A stretch of DNA of 7,442 nt, from contig CALHQU010000063.1 of assembly GCA_938038145.1 (NCBI GenBank), forward strand, positions 1 through 7,442. Direction: 5' to 3'. The stretch is from an uncultured Candidatus Saccharibacteria bacterium (GTDB lineage: Bacteria > Patescibacteriota > Saccharimonadia > Saccharimonadales > Saccharimonadaceae). Below the pieces are notes generated by a model that saw only the letters and a list, made by a program, of their open reading frames with translations, was not told the origin of the DNA and made no database searches. A program made the position numbers and the translations under genes. Shown piece after piece: positions 1 through 5,723 of this stretch (positions are counted from its first letter, which is position 1; each line of letters opens with the position of its first letter).

Positions 1-3000
1 GCAGCTTCTTTCTCTATTTATGCATTTGAAGCCTTAAAGAAAGAATTAAACTCTGTCGATGAATTTCATTTTCTTTTTACGGGAGAAACATTTACAAAAG
101 AAAAAGCTCCAAAAGAAGCTCGCGAGTTTTATATCCCAAGACTCAATCGCGAGCGCTCTCTTTATGGCACCAACTTTGAAGTTCGACTTCGAAACGAACT
201 TAATCAACAAGCAATAGCGAAGGAATGTGCAGATTGGATTCGTAAGAAAGCACATTTTCGCTCAAATATTTCTAATGAAATGATGTCTCCATTTATGAAT
301 ATAGAAAGTCCTGAGGGAGATGCTACTTATAGTCCGTTTGCAAACTTCACTACTGCCGAACTAGGTGAAGATCGAGGCAATAACGCATATTCTACGATAA
401 TTAAAGTTCATGCTCCGTTGACAGAACAGTACATTAACACTTTCAATGAAGTGTGGAATGATGAAGATCGCCTGGCTGATGTAACTGATGCTGTGCTTGA
501 AAATATTACAGCAGCTTACAAAGAAAATTCGCCAGAGTTTATTTATTTTATTGCGCTTTATAATATTTTTAGTGAATTCCTTGAAGACATCGATGACGCC
601 TCGCTTCCTAATGAAGCTGTTGGCTTCAAGCAATCTAAGGTCTGGAATATGCTTTACAATTTCCAGCGTGACGCCGTAGTTGGATGCATTACAAAACTTA
701 ATCGTTATGGTGGATGTATACTTGCCGATTCCGTGGGTCTTGGTAAAACGTTCTCTGCGCTAGGTGTTATTAAATATTTTGAATCCAGAAACCAGCGAGT
801 TCTTGTTCTTTGTCCGAAGCGTTTAAGTGACAACTGGAATACTTTTAAGGGCAATTATAAGAATAATCCCTTGGCTGATGATCGCTTGAATTACGATGTT
901 CTTTATCATACGGATCTTGGTCGTGAGCGCGGCACCTCTAATGGAATTGACCTAAGTCTTGTCAATTGGGGCAATTATGATTTGGTGGTGATTGACGAGT
1001 CGCACAACTTCCGTAATGGTGAACATAGTACTCGTAAAAGTGATGAAAATTACGAGAATCGCTACCGTAAACTTATTCGAAAAATTATTAAGGCTGGAGT
1101 GAACACGAAGGTTTTGATGTTGTCTGCTACTCCAGTGAATATAGATTTTACCGACCTTAAGAACCAACTGATGATTGCGAGCGGCGGTAATGAATATGAA
1201 CTTTCTGGCAAGCTTAAAGTTGGGAGCTCACTCGAGAAAATATTCCGCGATGCAAATAACGCCTTCAAATCTTGGTCTGAGCTTGACCCAGAGAATCGTA
1301 CGACCGAGAAGCTTCTGGAGATGCTTAGCTTTGATTTCTTTGACCTGCTTGATAGTGTTACGATTGCTCGCTCCAGAAAGCATATCGAAAAATATTATAA
1401 TGAAACAAACCTCGGTAAGTTCCCTGAAAGACTTGCACCGAAGAGTTATCGCCCTAACCTAACCGACCTCGAGGACATAGACTTTAACACGCTGTTTGAA
1501 TATATTGATAAACTGAATCTCCAGATTTATACTCCGCTCAAATTTGTGCACAAATCAAAATTAGCGAAATACGTTGACTTGAATTCATCTCAGGGTAAGT
1601 CGTGGGAGAACCGTGAAGCTGGACGAAACATTCTTATGATAACTAACCTTTTGAAGCGTGCGGAAAGTTCGGTGTATGCGTTCCGTGAAACGGTTGAGCG
1701 CCTTGATAATCTCATAGCTGACACAATGGACAATATAGACCGATTCGAGCAAGGTCGTACGACAAAATTCAACTTCGGTAATGTCATGGAGCAAATTAAC
1801 GAGATTGACGAGGATGACAATGACTCAGATTATACAGTTGGTAAAGACCTGAGGATTGAACTTGGTGATATGGATCGCATTTCTTGGCGCCAAAAACTCT
1901 CTGATGATCACGAAGTATTGTCCGAACTTATCGAAAAAATCCGTCTCATTACTCCAGATCACGACCTTAAGCTGCGTGAGCTTGAAAAAGTTATTAAAGA
2001 AAAGCTTGAAAATCCGATTAACGGCGATAATAAGAAAATTGTTATCTTTACGGCGTTTGCTGATACAGCGGATTATTTATATGGTGAAATATCAGGCGCC
2101 ATTAAAGATAAGTTTGGCTTAAATACTGGGGTTATTACTGGCAGTAGGAATCCAGAAACCAATTGTGCGGGAGTGGCAAAAGATTTTAATAGCATCCTAA
2201 CCTGCTTTAGTCCGAAGTCGAAGAATCGAGACGCGTTTGGGGCTGCTCTCGCTGATAAGGATATTGACATCCTCATTGCCACTGACTGTATTTCAGAAGG
2301 TCAAAACTTGCAGGATTGCGACTATTTAATTAACTACGACATCCACTGGAACCCAGTTCGTATTATTCAGCGTTTTGGTCGTGTTGATCGAATCGGGTCG
2401 GATAATAAGCAGATCCAGTTGGTGAACTTCTGGCCAAATGTCGACCTTGACGAATACATAAACCTTAAAGCACGCGTGGAAAATCGCACAAAACTTATTT
2501 CTATCACTGGCGCTGGCGGTGATGTGCTTGAAAATACAGATCCAGAACTTGAATACAGGAAGGAGCAGCTTGAGCGACTTCAGAAAGAAGTAGTTGACCT
2601 CGAAGAGATGAATAGCGGTGTTTCAATTATGGATCTTGGACTTAATGAATTCCATATGGATTTACAGGAACTTCATAAGAAATACGGTGACGCGGATCAT
2701 ATACCATTTGGCATTAGCGCAACTGCTGGTGCTATTAAAGATGAGGCTCCAGCTGGTGTAATTTATATTCTTAAAAATATCAATTCTGGAGTAAACATTG
2801 ATAAGCAGAACCGCCTACATCCGTTTTACCTTGTTTATATTAAAGATGATGGCGAAGTATTCGTAGATCATCTCAACCCGAAGTCTCTTCTTGATAAAAT
2901 GCGTTTACTTTGTAAAGAAAAAGATACTCCAAGTCGTGAATTGGTGGTAAAATTCAACCTTGAAACTGAAAACGGTAAGAAAATGGATGTATATTCGAAG

Positions 3001-3150
3001 CTACTTTCTGACGCAATTCATAGCATCGTAACGATTAAGGACGAGAAAGATGTCGCAAGTTTATTCAAAGCCGGCGGCACTACTGCCCTAACTAATAAAA
3101 TATCCGGACTTGATGACTTTGAGCTAATTAATTTCCTGGTGGTTAAATAA
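1..3150 (+). CDS. PLD-like/Snf2-family helicase, 5' end outside window
   Basis: The frame is open from base 1 to the TAA at 3148-3150, giving 1049 visible residues, so the true start lies upstream. Visible codons 1-95 include the block REFYIPRLNRERSLYGTNFE (about 124-183) and, just after it, RNELNQQAIAKECADWIRKK. From memory these are characteristic of the PLD-like N-terminal region of Snf2-type helicases, of which probably only a few tens of residues are missing. The motor follows: Walker A GLGKT (736-750), DESH box (994-1005), SATP motif III (1123-1134), a long linker with an acidic stretch EIDEDDNDSD (about 1801-1830), then the second RecA lobe with IFTAF (about 2044-2058), ATDCISEGQNL (2278-2310) and motif VI QRFGRVDR (2368-2391). 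All ATPase motifs look intact. It should be a cytoplasmic ATP-dependent DNA translocase. No HxKxxxxD nuclease motif is visible. It overlaps the DUF4391 gene by one base, so the two are probably co-translated. It resembles defence-island helicases such as DISARM DrmD only in general type; its role here is inferred. Confidence 0.93.
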   Translation, partial: AASFSIYAFEALKKELNSVDEFHFLFTGETFTKEKAPKEAREFYIPRLNRERSLYGTNFEVRLRNELNQQAIAKECADWIRKKAHFRSNISNEMMSPFMNIESPEGDATYSPFANFTTAELGEDRGNNAYSTIIKVHAPLTEQYINTFNEVWNDEDRLADVTDAVLENITAAYKENSPEFIYFIALYNIFSEFLEDIDDASLPNEAVGFKQSKVWNMLYNFQRDAVVGCITKLNRYGGCILADSVGLGKTFSALGVIKYFESRNQRVLVLCPKRLSDNWNTFKGNYKNNPLADDRLNYDVLYHTDLGRERGTSNGIDLSLVNWGNYDLVVIDESHNFRNGEHSTRKSDENYENRYRKLIRKIIKAGVNTKVLMLSATPVNIDFTDLKNQLMIASGGNEYELSGKLKVGSSLEKIFRDANNAFKSWSELDPENRTTEKLLEMLSFDFFDLLDSVTIARSRKHIEKYYNETNLGKFPERLAPKSYRPNLTDLEDIDFNTLFEYIDKLNLQIYTPLKFVHKSKLAKYVDLNSSQGKSWENREAGRNILMITNLLKRAESSVYAFRETVERLDNLIADTMDNIDRFEQGRTTKFNFGNVMEQINEIDEDDNDSDYTVGKDLRIELGDMDRISWRQKLSDDHEVLSELIEKIRLITPDHDLKLRELEKVIKEKLENPINGDNKKIVIFTAFADTADYLYGEISGAIKDKFGLNTGVITGSRNPETNCAGVAKDFNSILTCFSPKSKNRDAFGAALADKDIDILIATDCISEGQNLQDCDYLINYDIHWNPVRIIQRFGRVDRIGSDNKQIQLVNFWPNVDLDEYINLKARVENRTKLISITGAGGDVLENTDPELEYRKEQLERLQKEVVDLEEMNSGVSIMDLGLNEFHMDLQELHKKYGDADHIPFGISATAGAIKDEAPAGVIYILKNINSGVNIDKQNRLHPFYLVYIKDDGEVFVDHLNPKSLLDKMRLLCKEKDTPSRELVVKFNLETENGKKMDVYSKLLSDAIHSIVTIKDEKDVASLFKAGGTTALTNKISGLDDFELINFLVVK

Positions 3151-3152
3151 TG
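3138..3152 (+). promoter_or_regulatory. Ribosome site and TAATG coupling junction, helicase to DUF4391 gene
   Basis: GGTGG (3138-3142) is a one-mismatch Shine-Dalgarno sequence lying inside the last helicase codons, 7 bases before the ATG at 3150-3152. The ATG shares its A with the helicase stop TAA. This arrangement supports ATG 3150 as the start and suggests termination-reinitiation coupling. Confidence 0.65.
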
Positions 3153-3806
3153 ATAACGTTTCCAGAACGCGCAAAGGTCGGTAAAATTGTCGCCAAAGAA
3201 TACTTTTATAAGAATATTGACGCTGCTACAAAAAACCTCTTTCAGAGCGAAATTGCTCGAATAATTTGGGAATATAAACTTGCGCCCAACACAATTAACC
3301 TCCCAGTAAAAAAGTGGGCAGAAATCGAAGTTTTTCGTATAGTGCTTAAAAATGGTGAAATTCCAGAAAAAGTTTTGAGAACTATTGATTCAGTAATTCC
3401 ATATCCGATTCTTTTCATTATAGAAAAAGGTTCAGTAAAAAAAGCCGCCATTTGCTACAAAGAGCAAAGTCAAAAAAATGAGAACGCTGTTAAGGTGGAC
3501 ACCTACTTTTACACGGAGTGGAATGATGGTAAGCTCCAGAACATTAGAATTGATGGACTTAATATAGATACAGTTTTTAGCAACTTCGTGCGTCAAATTG
3601 CCGGAGATAAACTCACTGCGGTAAATAAAAATAACAAAGAAAAATCCCCGAATTCCATTAAAGAAGATATTGAGATTCTGAAAGAACGTGAAAGAATTAT
3701 GAAACAAATAGCAGCGTTGGATCGGAAGATTAAGGCGGAACCGTCGCTTGGTAAAAAGCAGTCGCTGGCAGAAGAACGTTACAGATTAAAACAACAGCTC
3801 TTGTGA
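3150..3806 (+). CDS. DUF4391 domain-containing protein
   Basis: This is a 218-residue soluble protein with no signal peptide or membrane segment. The order of features matches the DUF4391 family as I remember it: an N-terminal FYKN segment, W-x-YKL (40-44) followed by TIN (48-50), the EIEVF strand (58-62), the hydrophobic IPYPILFII strand (83-91), and YTEW (121-124). A linker then leads to a charged helix (about 168-218) with heptad-like spacing, probably a coiled coil for self-association or partner binding. The family has no established biochemical function that I can state. Genes of this family occur beside PLD-Snf2 helicases and type III Mod/Res genes, as here, so a role as accessory or adaptor protein of the defence operon is an inference. 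Start ATG 3150 overlaps the helicase stop, and the stop is TGA 3804-3806. By hand count it is about 36% G+C, lower than most of mod and the sampled parts of res. Confidence 0.85.
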   Translation: MITFPERAKVGKIVAKEYFYKNIDAATKNLFQSEIARIIWEYKLAPNTINLPVKKWAEIEVFRIVLKNGEIPEKVLRTIDSVIPYPILFIIEKGSVKKAAICYKEQSQKNENAVKVDTYFYTEWNDGKLQNIRIDGLNIDTVFSNFVRQIAGDKLTAVNKNNKEKSPNSIKEDIEILKERERIMKQIAALDRKIKAEPSLGKKQSLAEERYRLKQQLL

Positions 3807-3812
3807 TATAAT
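3786..3812 (+). promoter_or_regulatory. Candidate extended -10 promoter for mod-res
   Basis: TATAAT at 3807-3812 is a perfect sigma-70-type -10 box. It is directly preceded by TGA (3804-3806), giving the extended -10 form TGnTATAAT; this TGA is also the DUF4391 stop codon. The best -35-like hexamer is TTAAAA at 3786-3791, four of six matches but with a short 15-base spacer, so the extended -10 would carry most of the activity. The expected start of transcription is near 3818-3820, leaving a leader of roughly 35 bases before mod. Not proven by sequence alone. Confidence 0.6.
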
Positions 3813-3840
3813 TACGGTAAGGATATTTATAACAAACCGT

Positions 3841-3845
3841 GGAGG
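3841..3845 (+). promoter_or_regulatory. Strong ribosome-binding site of mod
   Basis: GGAGG lies 7 bases upstream of ATG 3853. It is the best Shine-Dalgarno sequence in the window, and unlike the other two internal starts this one is not coupled to an upstream stop. It fixes the mod start. Confidence 0.85.
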
Positions 3846-3852
3846 AAATCTT

Positions 3853-5721
3853 ATGAATGATAACGTCGAAAAGATCGACTTGAACCGCGTAGACTGGAAA
3901 AGTAGTCGCGAATTCTTTGAATCGTTGGGCGAAGCGCTGAATAAGCTGGAAGATAAAGATGAGTCGTACGACTTTACTTGGGTTGGTAAACGAAAGTCCA
4001 TTATTGAGGCTGGCGCGCCGATTGATAAGATTCTCCGCCCAGACGTGGAAGCTTCCAAAGATTTTGACAATACAAAGAACATGCTAATAGTTGGTGACAA
4101 CCTTGACGCACTGAAACTTCTCCAAGAATCCTACCTCGGTAAAATAAAAATGATTTATATCGACCCTCCGTATAACACCGGTCATGACTTCGTGTACCAT
4201 GACAACTTTACGGTTAAAAAAGCCGACTTTGAGGACAATTCTACGGATTCTGATGGCAATGTAATTATCTCTGAAGACGAGTACGCGGAGAATTCAAAGG
4301 CAAATGGCAGATTCCATTCCGACTGGTTGTCGATGATGTATCCGAGGTTACGTCTGGCAAGGAATCTTCTGACTGATGATGGGGTTATATTTATCTCAAT
4401 TGATGATAACGAGCAAGCAAACTTAAAAAAACTTTGTGATGATGTTTTTGGTGAAGATAATTTTATTACCCAAATTCCTAGATTAACTTCCGCTCAAAGA
4501 TCTGGACAAGAACAATATATGAACGTGTCTCATGACTATGTCATGTGTTATGTAAAAAATCATAACTATGATTTTAATAACATAATAACTAGAGACCTTA
4601 CAAATAAAACTATATTAAAAGACAAGAATGGTTGCTACATAAAAGGTGATACGAAGGCTATTCTAGCTGCCATCACCCAAGGATATTCGAAGGGCGGGGA
4701 TTATGATTTTGAATATAACGGTAAAAAATATTCTCCAGTGACGAAAGATGGTACTAGAAACAGATGGCTTTGGTCTAAAGACAGGATGCAGGCGGCTGCT
4801 GACCTAGGCATTCTCGTAGAGACTGGAAATACTCTTAGAATGCAGCTATATCTCGACAAAAGATTTGACGAAAAGACCAATTCCTTAGTAGATAAAGATG
4901 AAAAGCTTATCTTTCACACGGCTGATTTTATGAAAAGTGAATACGCAAATGCCAATGGTAGTCTAGGGTTAAAAAAGGCTTTTGATGGTTGTGATATTTT
5001 CTCTAACCCTAAACCTATAAAACTCATAGAAGATTTAATTAGGCTTAACACCTCTAGTCTAAAAGAAGATATCGTTCTCGACTTCTTCTCTGGTTCTGGT
5101 ACTACTGGTCATGCCGTCATGGACTTAAACGCTGAAGATGGCGGAAAGCGTCAGTACATTTGCGTGCAGCTTGATGAAAAGACTGATGAAAAATCTGAAG
5201 CCAAAAAGGCTGGATACGACACCATTGACCAAATAACCGCTGAGCGTCTGCGCCGTGCTGGGGAGAAAATTAAGTCTGAGCATCCAGAAGCGGACATTGA
5301 CACTGGATTCCGTGTATTCCGCGTTGATGGTAGTAATGAGAATGAAAACATTCGTAAGCCACTGGGTGAAATTAATCAGAGTGACATGTTTGACATGATT
5401 GATAACGTTAAAAAAGACCGCACGCCGCTGGACTTATTATTCGGCGTAATTTACACCTCTGCCCTGCCATTCGACCTTAAGCTTGAAACACGTAAAATTG
5501 GTGAAAATACGGTTTATATGTATGGCTACTTGGATGAAAATACGGGTCTTATTGCCTGCTTTGATGATGAAATTCCAGAAGAAACTGTTAAGGAAATTGC
5601 CAAATTAAATCCTCTGACGGCGGCGTTTAAGGATTCGTCGTTTAAGGATTCTGCTGAAAAAATTAACCTGTCTGAGCACTTCCGTATTATTAGTCCTGAC
5701 ACGAGAGTTAAGGTAATCTAA
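3853..5721 (+). CDS. mod: Type III restriction-modification DNA-adenine methyltransferase (Mod)
   Basis: This 622-residue protein has the usual size of a type III Mod subunit. It transfers a methyl group from S-adenosylmethionine to adenine N6 in an asymmetric site, protecting host DNA, and supplies sequence recognition to the Mod-Res complex. The motif order is that of beta-class enzymes. Catalytic DPPY is at 104-107, within MIYIDPPYNTG, and is preceded by the NMLIVGDNLDALKLL block (76-90). FISIDDNE is at 180-187, and the central recognition region spans roughly 195-395. The AdoMet-binding motif LDFFSGSGTTG (409-419) comes last, followed by the C-terminal GFRVFRVD segment typical of Mod. All key residues are present, so it should be active. 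Start ATG 3853 follows a strong GGAGG and a candidate promoter, and TAA 5719-5721 overlaps the res start by one base. The centre differs in composition and arginine codons from both ends, which suggests a replaced recognition domain. The DPPY form fits adenine rather than cytosine-C5 methylation; the target site cannot be read from sequence. Confidence 0.95.
   Translation: MNDNVEKIDLNRVDWKSSREFFESLGEALNKLEDKDESYDFTWVGKRKSIIEAGAPIDKILRPDVEASKDFDNTKNMLIVGDNLDALKLLQESYLGKIKMIYIDPPYNTGHDFVYHDNFTVKKADFEDNSTDSDGNVIISEDEYAENSKANGRFHSDWLSMMYPRLRLARNLLTDDGVIFISIDDNEQANLKKLCDDVFGEDNFITQIPRLTSAQRSGQEQYMNVSHDYVMCYVKNHNYDFNNIITRDLTNKTILKDKNGCYIKGDTKAILAAITQGYSKGGDYDFEYNGKKYSPVTKDGTRNRWLWSKDRMQAAADLGILVETGNTLRMQLYLDKRFDEKTNSLVDKDEKLIFHTADFMKSEYANANGSLGLKKAFDGCDIFSNPKPIKLIEDLIRLNTSSLKEDIVLDFFSGSGTTGHAVMDLNAEDGGKRQYICVQLDEKTDEKSEAKKAGYDTIDQITAERLRRAGEKIKSEHPEADIDTGFRVFRVDGSNENENIRKPLGEINQSDMFDMIDNVKKDRTPLDLLFGVIYTSALPFDLKLETRKIGENTVYMYGYLDENTGLIACFDDEIPEETVKEIAKLNPLTAAFKDSSFKDSAEKINLSEHFRIISPDTRVKVI
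4381..5060 (+). other. AT-rich target-recognition segment of mod, probable recombined block
   Basis: This stretch encodes residues about 177-403, between the catalytic and AdoMet motifs, where beta-class type III enzymes carry their target-recognition domain. Hand counting gives about 34% G+C for 4381-5040, against about 43% for 3901-4380 and about 44% for 5101-5520. The arginine codons I find from about residue 210 to 397 are all AGA or AGG (nine), while the 3' flank uses almost only CGT/CGC. The reading frame is unbroken. Conserved framework pieces such as SHDYVMCYVKN and RNRWLWSKDRM show it is functional Mod sequence and not an insertion. Block edges are approximate. Confidence 0.6.
5624..5651 (+). 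repeat. Two copies of a 13-base direct repeat within mod
   Basis: CGTTTAAGGATTC occurs at 5624-5636 and again at 5639-5651, a 15-base period that encodes FKDS twice near the Mod C-terminus. It keeps the frame. Type III Mod proteins commonly have a similar F-x-D-S-x-F-K-D stretch here, so this may be ordinary family sequence and not a recent duplication. Confidence 0.6.
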
Positions 5722-5723
5722 TG
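5710..5723 (+). promoter_or_regulatory. Ribosome site and TAATG coupling junction, mod to res
   Basis: AAGG (5710-5713) lies 7 bases before ATG 5721, which shares its first base with the mod stop TAA (5719-5721). The Shine-Dalgarno match is partial, so Res synthesis is probably tied to translation of Mod. That would keep nuclease production behind methylase production. Confidence 0.6.

Noticed and set aside
46..255. Minus-strand open frames, such as 46-255, 361-633, 3786-4100 and 6045-6383
   Set aside because: They lie opposite strongly recognisable genes, show no known motifs and are low-complexity hydrophobic or basic translations expected by chance.
280..3150. ATG 280 as the start of the helicase gene
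   Set aside because: The same frame is open back to base 1 and encodes helicase-family N-terminal sequence (REFYIPRLNRERSLYG). There is no ribosome site before 280.
3804..3806. TGA read as glycine (Gracilibacteria/Absconditabacteria code)
   Set aside because: The three long frames contain no in-frame TGA and use GGN freely for glycine. TGA 3804 ends the DUF4391 protein right after its expected C-terminal coiled coil.
3814..3840. Inverted repeat ACGGT (3814-3818) and ACCGT (3836-3840) in the mod leader as an operator or hairpin
   Set aside because: A 5-base stem with a 17-base AT-rich loop is too weak to separate from chance. There is no T-run, so it is not a terminator either.
3437..4431. 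A7 tracts at 3437-3443, 3472-3478 and 4425-4431 as phase-variation or frameshift sites
   Set aside because: Runs of this length are common in AT-rich coding DNA. All frames are intact, and no tetra- or pentanucleotide repeat tract of the kind that switches type III mod genes is present.
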